From Gymnopilus junonius (Eukaryota; Basidiomycota; Agaricomycetes; Agaricales; Galerinaceae): a stretch of DNA of 64,000 nt. Location of the stretch: NCBI GenBank assembly GCA_015501075.1, contig JADNYJ010000043.1, forward strand, positions 1 to 64,000. Direction: 5' to 3'. This document shows, in pieces, positions 1-11,150 of this stretch. How positions within the stretch are numbered: the first letter of the stretch is position 1; each line of letters opens with the position of its first letter. A program made the position numbers and the translations under genes. A model generated the notes under the pieces. It ran no database searches and was not told the DNA's origin. It worked only from the letters and a program-made list of their open reading frames with translations.

Positions 1-484
1 TTTATATCTCTGTTATTTTTTTTATTTTTTTTTAAATCAAAGATTTATATACCGGTGCACGAAAGCAGTCCAGTTGCAGATATACATACACCCAAAGTAA
101 TCTACCATTAAACTATGCCTAGTGCGAGACTGGCTCCCGCGGGCCAACTTGGGACCACAAAACAGTGGACCTGTACTCTCGTTGATGCCCTGGCGGAAGG
201 GAGGGGTCCAACAAAGTAATGGAAGGGCACCGGAAGGGGCCTGTCAGCCAAACCCGACAGCCCAGGATGCACGCATACTGTGTTAGCCACTGAAGGCAGA
301 CCATTTCGGGTTGCCGAAGTGGGGGGCCACACTTGTCTGTTGATAACACCGAAGCTCCAGAACCCAGACCCCCACCCTCAACCCAGCAAAGCTGAAGCCT
401 GCCAAGTATTAGGACTCTGTTCTGAGTGCACCCCAAACCGATGAATCCAGCCAACAGGAACAATGCCTACCTTGCCCGACCAAG

Positions 485-1640
485 TTATCCGACACCTCTA
501 GGAGGGCAGTTGAAGGCGAATACCATAGGATTAGCCTTCAGAAAGGATACGAGCTGATCCAGATGAACTGGATAGTCATGACGATCATGCTGGGGACACA
601 TTTGGAATAAGTGATCATGAGTTTGGGTGTGGTAGCTGCACTCACAACTGACAGATTCAGGGATATTGAATCGAGAGTAATACTCCCCAATGGGAGCATG
701 GTTAGTGATGGCATGAGAGACCCTTGTGAAAAGAGTCAAATCACCACCTGCATACTGAAGCCAGGGACCACCTCATTTGGCCCATGGTATGAGTCGACCC
801 CCGTTGAGGTCGGTGAGAGACAGAAATTGTCACCCTGAGTACGAAGGTTGCTGGAACAACTCTTGCCAGCCTTCCCCCAGGTTGTCATCAGCTGCTTGAT
901 GCAGCGAGGCAAGTGAGTGTGGCATGTTAGGCCCCACCGCTACTGAGAGCTCAGTCGCCATGAGATGAGCCTGATAGTGTATGCCCCATTTCAAGGAAGA
1001 TGGGACATGATGAAGAGAGATGTGGTGGCCAGGACCTCTGGTCCACCACTCTGTGAGGGCATGAATAACGGCCAAGGAATGAGCTTGGCCGGAGTGCACG
1101 GAGGCATCGAGCAAACTCCCCAATGTTTTGGTGGAGTCCGACATGATAACAATGTAGTCACAGTTGTCCATGGCACAGGCCTGGACAATTGCAGTACGTA
1201 GAGAGTAGAGCTCAGCATCCTCTGCAAGAGCACTCCCAGCCACGTAGCGAGATGCGTGCACCTCGACCCCTTGGCGAAATACAAGCGAAGCTGCAATAGC
1301 CTGCTTGTTCTGATCAGTGGGGTGACTCCCATTGCTGACACAAACCAGAGTAGACGGTTCCTGCTTCGAGGCTTCCCAGAAGTGGTCTAACCATTCACAC
1401 CTGAGCCCAACTTTATTCTTGGGTGCTGGAGTAGTATCAAAGCAAATTCCATGATGTAATTCAAGGAATCGCCCACCTGGATGGGCTTCTGGTGCAAATG
1501 GCTCCAGAGGCTCACTGACTACATGGAGCATGTCATCAATGTCCATAACAGTACCCCGCACCTTGTGTGTTGTGGGGCTGTCATAAAAGCAGCAGAGCGA
1601 GGGTGAGGACTTGCTCCTTTGGAAAAGGGTGCACTTAAAA
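485..1640 (-). pseudogene. LINE RNase H domain and C-terminal Cys-His segment
   Basis: After a second frame change near 1,640, the minus strand encodes a RNase H-like region: STLVCVSNGSHP at the first strand, AEDAELYSLRTAI at the Glu helix, and IVIMSDSTKTLGSL at the third catalytic Asp. The first catalytic Asp is replaced by Asn/Ser (VSNGS), so the domain is probably inactive even apart from the breaks. After a stop at 830-832, a further in-family segment (485-739) reads ITNHAPIGEYYSRF then CECSYHTQTHDHLFQMC, a Cys-Cys-His-Cys pattern common at the C-terminus of fungal LINEs. Confidence 0.75.
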
Positions 1641-3044
1641 GGGAGCGCACTGGATGAGTGTCCGAAAGGGCCACCATATGCAGAACACCTACTGTGGCAG
1701 CACGTTTCAAGACTAAATGGATAGGGACCAGGCCAGCAAGGGCATCGGTCCCTCCTGTAGGAGAGGTGCAGAATGCACCGGTGATCCAGAGCGCAGCATG
1801 CCTCTGCATGCTGGTCAGTAGTTTGATGGTCCCCTGGCACTTAGCACCCTGGAAGAACCACAATTGGAGGCCATATGTTGCAATAGGCAACACACAAGAC
1901 CTGTAAAGCAGGCACTTTTGCATGGGCGTGAGCCCCCTAGATGAGTTGCCAAGCATCCTCATCGCCTTAACAGTGGTGAAGGATTTGGTAGAGTAGTACC
2001 GGACATGTTCATGAAATGTCAATTTCCAGTCAAAAAGAAGCCTAAGTACTGCCAAAATGGCTTGGGCATCAGACATTTGTCACGGGTGTAGGGAGCGTAC
2101 CCTAGATCCATGGATGGATTGAACTCAGAGTGGGAATGATCAAAATGGAATAACTCTGTCTTGTCATGCTCAAGAGCGAGGGCGAACTTTGTGAAGAGTT
2201 CGAAGATAACTGCATGGGATCTTTTCAGGGCTATGCAATTGGCATCAAGAGTCTTTGACTGCACAATGAGTGTGCCATCATCGACATAAGAGAGCAGAGT
2301 GGTATCGGAAACTGACTCATTCTGCATGAAAAGTTTCAGCACTGGTGCAAGAAAGAGCACTGATAAGACCGGGGACAAAGCAGAGCCCTGCCCAACCCCG
2401 ACATCAGCCTGTCGGGGGTCAGATTGAAAGCCGTTCCAGGCATAGGACGTGGAATGGCCAACCAGGTATGATGAAAAGAATTCCACCATGTTAGGAGGGA
2501 AGCCCTGCTTCCTGAGAATCACAATCAGCACTTCGTGATTGAGGGAAGGAAAGAACTGTGCCACATCGAAGGCAATGACACTGGTCTTTAAACTGCGAGC
2601 CCACCCCGCATGCACCAGGTGCATGAGGAGCAAGCCTGCATCCTCGGTGGAGCACTGACGCACTCCACTGAGTTGATTAGGGTGAAAGATATCGTGCTTG
2701 ACAGCATCGAATTGAATGTGGTTGGAAAGCATCTTTTCAACCAGTTTGCCAAGGGTGTTCAGAAGTACAATAGGCCTGAATGCCTTAGGTGTGGAATACA
2801 AGGGCTTGTTCAGTTTAGGAATGATCACCGACAAGGACTCCTTGAAGTGAGTTGGCCAATACCCAACCCAAAGGCAGGCATTGGCTAACTGCACGAACAC
2901 CTGAAGACAGTGTTCATTGCGAATAATCGCCTTAAGGTGTGACCACTTAACATGATCAGGACCCAGTGCTGAGTTGTTAGAGCAGGATGCCAAGGCCTCC
3001 CTCAATTCTAACAGTGAAAAGGTGGTCCACTCTCGCATTTCCAT
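1519..3044 (-). pseudogene. LINE reverse transcriptase (broken)
   Basis: The 3,044-2,019 stretch encodes RT hallmarks in order: ALGPDHVKW, the FRPIVLLNTLGKLVEKML fingers block, IAFDVAQFFPSLNH, the GVGQGSALSPVLSVLFL block and the YVDD active site (SYVDDGTLIVQ). Coding then shifts frame near 2,045-2,076 and continues to 1,519 with the connection region (KLTFHEHVRYYSTK, RSCVLPIATYG), typical of LINE RTs just upstream of RNase H. The shift could be decay or a base-call error. Confidence 0.85.
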
Positions 3045-3212
3045 ATCAGGAAGGGAGGTGAGACCACTAATGTCTTACATTCGGTCAGAGGCCGAATTGT
3101 ACATGCCATGAAGGGCGTCCCAGAGGGAGGGCATATCATGGCAGGGCTGCCCATTAAATTGGATGGCCTCGGAAGGTGGTAGCTTGCGCTGCTGGATCCA
3201 GTTCATGAGATC

Positions 3213-4427
3213 CTAGGGGCACTTGTTGGTAGTAGCAACTTCAGTGATGTGCTCATCAAAGAACTTGCGCTTAGCAGCTTTGACAGCTTTGCAGAATGTT
3301 TTATAGTTATCGCGAGAGTTATCCCACTGATAAGTATTGAAAGAGTCCTCACAAGAATTGTCCCACCAAGGACGGGAGTGAGGGGTAATATGAATTGCCT
3401 TGGAATACTTCTGCCAAGCATCCAAGAAAGCAGAGGCCACATTCGAAGACATGGCCTCCACCTGATCTGGAGTGTCAATCGGCGCAAAGGGATCAATGCC
3501 CTTGAGCTTCTCAATGATGGACAACACAAAGTCATCCAATTGATCTGGTGGCAGTGAGTGCATCGGAACAGTCACTGCTGCCAGGGCAACAGAAATAGAG
3601 CAGGCCAGCAGAACATGGTCCAATGGCCCACGCCACAATTCTCCTTGCTGAGTGCCTGCAGACAGCTCCTCAGTAGGTTGAACAAATATGAGGTCAATAA
3701 TTGACTCCCGTAGTGATGGGTTTCCAGGGATATGAGTGGGACCTGGATTGACTGGGAGAGAAAGCATCAGTCCCAGCGTAGCTGCCATGTTCAGCAGGTT
3801 GTTGGCTGTTGTCTGATGATGCAGGACACCAGGGTCCCACTTACTCGAATGACAGTTGAAATCACCCCCCATGTAATGGAACATTGGGAGAAAGTCAGCC
3901 TGCTCAATGAGCAGGTCGATAGCTGTGTGCCTATCATCAGAGTACACATTCAGTAAATTGACAATGGTGTCTCCAGTAAACAGAGAGACCGCCATGATAT
4001 CACGGTGATCTATAAGATCGCGTCACATGGTGGGGTGCCAGGGGTTCAACCTCGTCGAAACATAGGTCAGGTTGGTGTGCAGAGCCCACCCACAATAGGC
4101 AGGTTCTGCAGAAGTGATCTGAATGTTGAATCGATCAAGAGCCATCATCCGGTTGACCTCATCAACCAACGTAGTGAGTATGACATTCTTCAGCGCAAAG
4201 TCATTGAACACCACGAGTACTTGGCGGCGTGTCGGGCCCACCATGACAAAGTCCAGCCCTTTAGACTTGGCTGGGGTTGAGGGTCTAGTCGGGCCCTGAG
4301 AGGGTCCGGGACCGGGGTCTGGGCCTGGGCCTGAGGCAGCCCGGGTCCAGGTTTGTGGTGCCATTTGAGCGACTGCACACTCAAAGTAGCGATTAGTAAG
4401 CAATCCATGGGTCGAGGACCCCAGCAC
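3213..4427 (-). pseudogene. LINE endonuclease (exonuclease-endonuclease-phosphatase fold), broken
   Basis: Two open stretches (4,427-4,023 and 3,995-3,213) lie in the same frame, separated only by a TGA at 4,023-4,025. The second contains LLNVYSDD, MGGDFNCHSSKWD and the RESIIDLIFV segment, the conserved core of LINE endonucleases: the Asn-Val-Tyr strand, the GDFN catalytic loop and the Ser-x-Ile-Asp strand. The N-terminal portion carries a Gly-Pro repeat tract. The enzyme would nick target DNA to start target-primed reverse transcription. The reading continues toward the RT through a stop near 3,213. Confidence 0.75.
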
Positions 4428-4676
4428 TGGTGTCCAGAGTTTTGAGGTGAAGGAGCGCTTGGGATGGGAGGAGAGAGGAACAGGAGGGGGCCCTGGGGAG
4501 GGCAGCCTCTGATATTGGACCAGCTTCGCCTTCTGTTTGCGGGGCTGAAGCTTGGTATGAGAAGAAATGGGAGCGGGAGCCTTGGGAGGCTCCTCAGGGT
4601 CCGCTGGGGGACCAGTCTGCTTTGGAGGGGCAGACTGGGAAGATGATGGCTCAGGAGGGGCAGCAGAGGCTCCTCC

Positions 4677-5268
4677 TCAAGTCTTTGCTAGGTCTCGAAA
4701 CATGAGGTCTGCTAGGGAACTGTCTGAATCGATAAGGTTGCGGATGACCAACCATCTAAGAGACGGCGATCGTGCACTGACACCCGTGGCCTCCTTGGCC
4801 CAAGGGGAAGTGTTGATCAAATTCACTATCTTAGTGAAAAGGCCGACATAATCAGAGCGATCTGCCCCTGATAAAGTAGAAGGTCCGTTGGTCATCATAA
4901 ATGAACCAATGGTCTTCAGTGACTCCACCACAGCAACCCAATCCCCCCCCGATCCTGTGAGGGAAAGGGCAGTAGGCTGCGGCTCTGGAGAGGTGCTTGG
5001 GAGAGGAAAATGAACAGTATCATCATCCTCCCCCATGGAAACATTGGGGGATGAAGCCCTCGAAGCAATGGGAGTAGTGGCCCATGAGTGCATCACTGAC
5101 CAGACTCAGCCTCCTCCCCTCGCAGGAGCAGGGGTGGATGAAGCATATCTCTCTCAAATGGATTGAGAGGACAAGAACCCTCAGGGGTTGGAGACTTGGT
5201 ACTCGAAGCTCCAACAGATGGTAAACCCCACCAGAGGCAGAGAGGGAGGGGCGCTTGGGCATGGACAA
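4677..5268 (-). pseudogene. LINE ORF1-like region (broken)
   Basis: Open stretches at 4,677-5,096 and 5,023-5,268 on the minus strand lie upstream of the endonuclease, where a LINE places ORF1. The encoded sequence is rich in Ser, Pro and acidic residues (for example GEDDDTVHFPLPSTSPEPQP), followed by a more helical part. I see no zinc knuckle or other diagnostic motif, so the ORF1 assignment rests on position only. The overlapping frames indicate frameshift damage. Confidence 0.45.
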
Positions 5269-5497
5269 TGATGATCACTCAGACATCGTCTTGCACTAAA
5301 GGTGCATACACACTCGAATAGCGATAAACACTTTCCAAGTACCAGATCGCAGGTTGTTGAAGAGAGTTGCAGCATTGCGAGTATATTGATGTTTTGTGAT
5401 GGTGGTGGTCTGTGGGAAAGAAGGATGTTATATCTCTGTCATGCTCAATGGAGATCCATCTTCCAGAGAGTGTCACAAGTTAGACATTGAGGGAGCA

Positions 5498-5695
5498 GAA
5501 AGTCAAGAGATCAGGAAGTCAAGAGAGATTAGGAAGTCAAGAGATTGGAATAAGAGAGACACAAGTCAACTTTTCAATGGGAGATGGAAGTCAGCCCAGA
5601 AGTGGAGAGTCAAAAGTCAGCTCCTAAGACCACCAGATAGAGAGTAGCAAAGTAGAGAGGTAAGAGAGCGGGAGATCTGAAGTCAAGAGATAATT
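5498..5695. repeat. Purine-rich degenerate repeat based on AAGTCAAGAGA
   Basis: The motif AAGTCAAGAGA and close variants (GGAAGTCAAGAGA, GAAGTCAAGAGATAA) recur irregularly over about 200 bases just upstream of the LINE 5' end. It is low-complexity sequence with no coding support. Confidence 0.6.
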
Positions 5696-5834
5696 GATAA
5701 TGACTTATCTCTAAGACCTGCAGTCATGTCTGGTCATGTGATAATTGGCACCCCACATTTTGGGCTCTGACTGTTTATTGACCTGACTGATCATAGGACT
5801 TATCTTTCCCACTCTTCTTGCCTCTCTCCTCATT

Positions 5835-6470
5835 GCACATATGAATGTTTCCCACAAGTTGACTTTGTCTCTTGCTCTTGGTGCATTGACTTCATCCTGC
5901 ACCTTTGAATGCCTGACTTTTGTCTGCATTTTTCCAAGCCTCTTGCCCATTGATAGTCACTCCCTTCAGTCATGTTTCCTTCAAGATCACCTATTGACCA
6001 TATCTTCACAAAACAATGAAGAATCAATGACACAATCTGCTGCCTGCTGCCTGGAAGCTCCATTTGGCCCCTGTGAGTTTTCTGTACATCCCTGAATAAA
6101 TAATTGATTGATAATTTTTTTTCCAGTGGTTATTTTGTTCCTGAAAAGCTCTTCATGCATATGAACACTTCCCGTGAGCTGACTTCATCTCTTACTCTTG
6201 GTGCATTGACTTCATCCTGCACCTTTGAATGCCTGACTTTTGTCTGCATTCTTCCAAGCCTCTTGCCTGATAATGGTCACTCCTTCAGTCACATTTCCTT
6301 CAAGATCTTGCCTATCAGCTATATCTCCACAAAGCAATGAAGGATCAATAATGCAATCTGTTGCCTGGAAGCTCCGTTTAGCCACTGTGAGTTTTCTGTG
6401 CTTCCCTGAGGTTAGTCAGTAGTTGATTGAATTTTTTTCCAGTGGCTATTCTGTTGCTGAAAAGTTTCAT
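5835..6470. repeat. Two tandem copies of a ~318-bp unit
   Basis: Landmarks recur at a near-constant spacing. CATATGAA occurs at 5,838 and 6,158 (320 bp apart), and CTGAAAAG occurs at 6,141 and 6,457 (316 bp apart). Between them both copies share GGTGCATTGACTTCATCC, CTTTGAATGCCTGACTTTTG, TTCCAAGCCTCTTGCC and CCTGGAAGCTCC. The copies differ at scattered positions, so the duplication is not recent. I see no gene in either copy. Confidence 0.75.
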
Positions 6471-7238
6471 GAAGCCTATGGTTGTTGCTCTACATGACAT
6501 ATTGGCAATGTTCCAATACCTGTGTTATGATAGTCTTCAAGTAGGCCATCAACTTATCAGTTTTTTCATTATTCCTACTAACGGACTGCAGGCACATCAT
6601 AGCCTCTGACATTTCTGGTGCACTGCTTGGCAAATTTATGCCTAGCCAATGTTATGACATGCCAATCACTCATCCATTGAACTGGATATTATCCACTTTT
6701 AGACAGCTGTTACACTGCTGCATATGGTAAGTTGGGTCTCCCTATACTTGTTGTGTGCTAAGTTTTAACTGACTGATTCCTACAGACTTCCTGATGTAAA
6801 AGATCAATAAGGTGCTGCACCCAGTGCAGAGCCTACCAGCTGGGCATGGTTGAATAGGTCTACTGCTCTGTGTATTCACATACCATCATCCCTGGATTTC
6901 ATTCAGAATAAAAAATTTTATAATATCAAATAAATATCATGGTCATGGAGTTGTCATAACTCCAGAGTGAAGAATGTGATGGTAATTTCACCTTTGGAAC
7001 TTTCCATCTCCATCATATTGAGATTCTTTCAGGGTAGGCTGCCTAAGAATTGTCCTCTGCTCTTCAAATAGGAGTGTTATATTGAGGTGATCAGGTTGTT
7101 GAAAACAAGGTCAGTAAATTGTGCTGAGATGTTCAAATACCAAACATACTAACCCATGATGGGCAGATTCAAAGCCTCAAAGAAAATCATGCAATTGGAC
7201 TACAAGGCACCATCCAAACTTTTTGGGGTACTTGCGCA
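6471..7238. other. Intergenic AT-rich sequence, nothing recognised
   Basis: Between the tandem repeat and the TATA box at 7,239 I find no open frame with coding character, no RNA gene and no clear repeat unit. Confidence 0.5.
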
Positions 7239-7247
7239 TATATAAAG
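7239..7247 (+). promoter_or_regulatory. TATA box of the orphan gene remnant
   Basis: TATATAAAG lies 52 nt upstream of the ATG at 7,299, with a pyrimidine-rich stretch between them, a normal fungal core-promoter layout. Confidence 0.5.
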
Positions 7248-7298
7248 CCTGTCTAATTTCTCGCTTTCCATCCAATCCCCTTCATATCTGTGCTCACA

Positions 7299-9438
7299 AT
7301 GGCTAGAGGAAAAAAGCGAAAAATGGTGAATTTTCTGGCCATTATTATTGTGTCCTATCACTGACCTTTTTTTTACAGTCTACTGATTCCACTTACAAAG
7401 AAGAGGACTCTCTCAAGAGTCAATGGCACTCCCATGGGTGAGTCTGAGACTCTTTTCTTTTCTAAGCCTGGTGTATACCTCAAGGGTTGACTTTGTCTCC
7501 CTATAAGTTGTTGACTTTGTCTCAACTTACTCCCATGCTAACTTCGTCTCATGGGTTATTTTCATGTGTGCATGGGTGTATACTGAATGAGATTGCGGAC
7601 TCATTCCCATTCCAGGAATGCTGATGATGTTGAAGTTGGCAGCCTGTAAGTGTTGCCTCATTATTCCTAAATGTTTCCTAACTTGACATATGTTTCTGTA
7701 GGCCTGTAGAGCCATGCGTTCTAAGTGCAGAGCAGCAGCTAGGCAACTCACCAGGTCCAGCATGCTTTGTCACCTGGTGCAGAATACCAGTTCACCTTCA
7801 GTATGCCACACCAAAATTCTCCAACCCCAACAGCCTATGACTCCATTTGGGACATTGACTGCAACAAGGAGGGGCACATTTACAGACTCTTGGGTGTCAA
7901 CTACTACTCAATGATGCTCCCAAATGAGGCATTCCAGGACCTGTAGAAGCCACACTGACTGGGTGGATTCCTCCAATGAAAAGGACTGCTCCAGGTTTCA
8001 TGCCCTTCCTCCTGGTCATGTTTCCTACTGCTCTTGTGGCTAATTAGAACATGGAGGACTTAGTTGAAGCAAGTACTCCTTCTGCTGCACCGAGGTGGTC
8101 TCATGGACCTGCTGATGTCAAGGAGATTCAGCCCCCTTTCACTCAGAGAGTCAGATCTCCTAAGCAGAAAAAAGAAGTCTACGTTTTAGTTCCACCTGCT
8201 CTATCCTGGTTCAAGGAGTGGAAATATTTAGAGCCAAAGCCCAAAGAGCCTGAAGAAGCTTCTCATTCAGACCAGGAATACCAAGCAGCATGCTGAAACA
8301 TTCATAGTGGTAAAGCAAGGAAGATCAAAGAAGAGCTGGAAGAGAACATACAAGAAGAAGCACAGGAGGACAACCAGAAGGAAATGAACACTGTGTTCAT
8401 TGATAAGGATGACATTGGTGAGGATGATGTGCCTGCCAAGAAGGAAAATGCAGGTGGTCACCCAAGACATGCAATCAAGGCAGCTGGTGCTACTGCTGGT
8501 GCTGCTATCCAGCAGATTCTAAAAGACCTTCAGGAGAGCTGTGGCATTACTCCACAACAAGCCTTTATCCTGACAGGGTTTTTCCCAAGGGGAGGAAAAG
8601 TCTGAGCGACATTGCTTTGGAACATTTACTTGGGATGTATGAAGCTGAGCAGCCCAGCTCCCCAAGGTCAATATCATGAGTTTTAACTGATATCTTTTCT
8701 ACAATGGGAAAGCTGACTCCCTTTATTTAAACAGAACAATAGATCAAACAAGTAATGGAATTTTACAAGAAGAAGACAAAGAATATGACTGATGCAGAGA
8801 AGAAGGCATTGAAGATGGAAATGGAACACACTTTCATCATCAATGTAACCAAAGATGAAGGGCAGTCACTGCAAAAGAAAGGAGCAGCCTCTTGTTTGAC
8901 TTGGCAGCAGGTTTAATCCAGAAAGTAGTAAGTGGTGCTCATTTTGCTTGTTGTTTTTTATCTAACAAATCTTGTCCAGGTGCAAACCATCTCTCACATT
9001 GATCTAGACTTACACTGTAAAGGCTGCATTGTTGATACTTCAGATGAACCTGCAGGAAAATTGACTCCGCCTGTGACATTTGTGTCAAGCGAGCTCCTGA
9101 CAGAAGCTGCTGACTCTGGTGAGCTGAAAATTAAGGATGATGCTTGCAATACAAAAAATGTGCTCAAGTATGTTCTACACTTTGTCTACACTTTATATAG
9201 GTGCTAACTAATTTAAATAGAGGTATATTAGCATGCAAACAGATGAAGTCTGCCTGTAAGAGGAAGCAATCAATGTGACTAGGGAAGACCAGATGATTGA
9301 TGCAGCCTCTGTGCCAAGAAGCAGAGATCATTGGCAATGATGACATCATGAGATTGAGGGCCCTCAACCCAAGAAGAAGCCAAGCTGGCTCTAGAGGAAA
9401 TGAACAAGGCTGAGCCACCATCAGAGAAGCCTATGCAG
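7299..9438 (+). pseudogene. Unrecognised multi-exon gene remnant, cut by the large inverted repeat
   Basis: An ATG at 7,299 opens a short basic exon (MARGKKRKM), followed by plausible small exons with GT-AG borders: after 7,325, the STDSTYKEEDSLKSQWHSHG exon, then NADDVEVGSL. Farther on are coding-like blocks at 8,051-8,296 (proline-rich), 8,384-8,605 (contains AGATAGAAIQQILKDLQESC), about 8,740-8,915 (EFYKKKTKNMTDAEKKALKM) and 9,030-9,180. Stops interrupt the blocks, for example after 7,830 and 8,296. Coding-like sequence (LALEEMNKAEPPSEKP) runs up to 9,438, where the inverted repeat begins, and may resume at 19,421. I do not recognise the family. It could be an accessory gene of a DNA transposon or a host gene of a mushroom-specific family. 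Confidence 0.45.
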
Positions 9439-9439
9439 G

Positions 9440-10658
9440 CACTTCAGTCTACCCTAACTTACCCCCTCCAAGGTTAGTAAATTAGTAGTATCACAACTAA
9501 CCTAGGAGGACCCTCAAGACATTATATATACAAATAATATACAATTAATATTTACTTTTCATCTACAGAATATTTACAAAATAAAAAGAGTGACATGTGA
9601 CACAGCCCACAAATACATTTCTTGGAGAATATTTCTTCAACATTGAGACAATAATCTGGGTGACATGTGACATCAACCTCAGATGTTTTTTGTTATATGT
9701 TTCAACCACTTATAAAAGATATTGTCCCAAGTGACACATGACTGAGCAATTATTGTTGTATACTTAGAATGTTGATTTGTTATTTAATTATAATTGTAAC
9801 CATAGCTGGTGTCTGGGGTTTTGTCCACCTGAATATCTGGCAGGTTTTTCCAGCATTTTTATTCAATTACTATAGGTATAAAGACTCATTTAATTGCTGA
9901 TCAGCTATCAATAGTAGAGATAGATTAAATATAGATATGCTGATCTATTAAACTAGATTTTAGTAAAAGCTGAATATACTTAGTAGAGATCTCAAATGCA
10001 GGTATAGGTATTTGTAGATGTATATACAGGGACAGGTCTTTATGAATATAAATTTAAGGTATAGGTTTTTGTAGATATAGATTTAAGGTATAGGTCCTTA
10101 CTAATATATTACTTCAGTCTGCCTCTTCTTAGCCTCTATTAGCTAGGTAAATTTCTATACCATTACTTAACCTAGAGGGACCCTCCTGATAACATATTTA
10201 CTTATATTTTATAGGCTTATTATTCAATTTTATCTATATCTAATCTTATCTATCTATCTTATCTAAATCTTATCTCTTAATCTTATCTAAATCTAAATCT
10301 AATCTCTTAATCAAATTTAATATCTAAATCTTATCTCTTGATCTTATCTAATCTGATCTGATATATCTTATCTCTTATCCTATCTTTTATCAATCTAAAA
10401 GCAGTAAAGCCTCAATATCTGTCTATCAGATATACATTCTATTATTTGCATGCTTATCTTCAGAAATTTCTAGAAAATAATAGAATATTTAGTTTCTAGA
10501 TATAATTACAAAGCAGATAAAGTGTTTTCAGTAGCCAAAAGAGACCTGCAATTGATGGATGCAGATCCAGGCATTTGGATGAGTCTCTAAAGTATCATAG
10601 GTGTGAGTATTATTTATAGATTTTCTATCAAACAACCATTTCTCATAACTTTGTGCTT
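9440..10658 (+). repeat. Left arm of a giant inverted repeat (outer part)
   Basis: From CACTTCAGTCTACCC at 9,440 this sequence is the reverse complement of the right arm ending at 19,420. Over the first ~420 bases I count 9 differences, about 98% identity. The arm holds AT-rich sequence with no gene. The terminal motif CACTTCAGTCT recurs in degraded form at about 10,110 inside the arm, followed by a similar CCTAGAGGGACCCTC block, so the arm contains nested copies of its own end. The chromovirus interrupts the arm at 10,658. Confidence 0.92.
10215..10390. repeat. ATCTTATCTAA simple repeat inside the left arm
   Basis: Low-complexity sequence made of ATCT, CTTATCTAA and TCTTAATC units. Its mirror copy lies at about 18,465-18,640 in the right arm. 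Confidence 0.75.
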
Positions 10659-11000
10659 TGTGATGATCCGCTCATCGAGACGCGTCTTCGGACTGGGTAT
10701 ATTTTTAGCTCGTTATATTTTTAGCATCTCATTCTCATCTATTGGACTTGATCATATTTCATTCATTCCCTGACTCGTCATTCCTTCATTCATTCTCGGA
10801 CTATCGGACTCTTAACCAGTTAGCCACTCCTTTTCTTTATTGTTAGCCTCTCTTTTTCTTTTCCTATAAAAGCCTCCATAGCTTCACTTGTAAATTCCTC
10901 GTAGGATCAACTCCAATAGTATTGATCCATTCCCACATTCTTCCACCTCTGAGTCGTTCTCTCTCCTTTTCATTTTCGACCCGGATCACGGATCTTTACA
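10659..11000 (+). repeat. 5' LTR of the chromovirus
   Basis: 342 bp, TG...CA ends, with a TATA box at 10,865-10,871. By eye it differs from the 3' LTR at 13 positions, all transitions, 12 of them at CpG/TpG/CpA sites. Confidence 0.95.
10865..10910 (+). promoter_or_regulatory. LTR core promoter and probable transcript start
   Basis: TATAAAA (10,865-10,871) is followed 37 nt after its first base by TAGGATCAACT (from 10,902). If transcription starts there, the RNA 5' end is complementary to the sequence right after the LTR, as self-priming requires. The same arrangement is kept in the 3' LTR (TAGGATCAACT at 16,811). Confidence 0.6.
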
Positions 11001-11012
11001 AGTTTGATCCTA
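11001..11012 (+). promoter_or_regulatory. Primer binding site, self-complementary to the transcript 5' end
   Basis: Directly after the 5' LTR, AGTTTGATCCTA can pair with TAGGATCAACT of the R region: 11 base pairs with a single bulged T. The usual TGG start of a tRNA-primed site is absent. Eleven nucleotides is the length used by the self-primed element Tf1 of fission yeast. Confidence 0.6.
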
Positions 11013-11150
11013 CCACCGAACTATCGTCAACGTTCTTCTTGACTGTCAATAAACCTCTGGTCATTGTCGACGTTCTCTGGACTGTCAACCACTGCCTTGG
11101 AACCGTCACCGAGCTGTCAACCATTTATCCCTTGATTGTCAGCCTCGCCC

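Larger units (their letters stand above)
40..5290 (-). mobile_element. Decayed non-LTR retrotransposon (LINE) with endonuclease, RT and RNase H
   Basis: Reading the minus strand from about 5,290 down to about 40, the order is an ORF1-like region, an apurinic-type endonuclease, a reverse transcriptase, an RNase H domain and a C-terminal Cys-His segment. This is the domain order of RNase H-bearing LINEs of the Tad1/I type found in fungi. The coding sequence is broken by frame changes near 2,045 and 1,640 and by stops near 4,023, 3,213 and 3,077, so the copy is not functional as read. On the minus strand the 3' end runs into an A-rich stretch (T-rich on the plus strand at 10-38) that may be the remnant of the poly(A) tail. 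Both ends are approximate and no target duplication was identified; the window edge hides the downstream flank. Confidence 0.85.
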
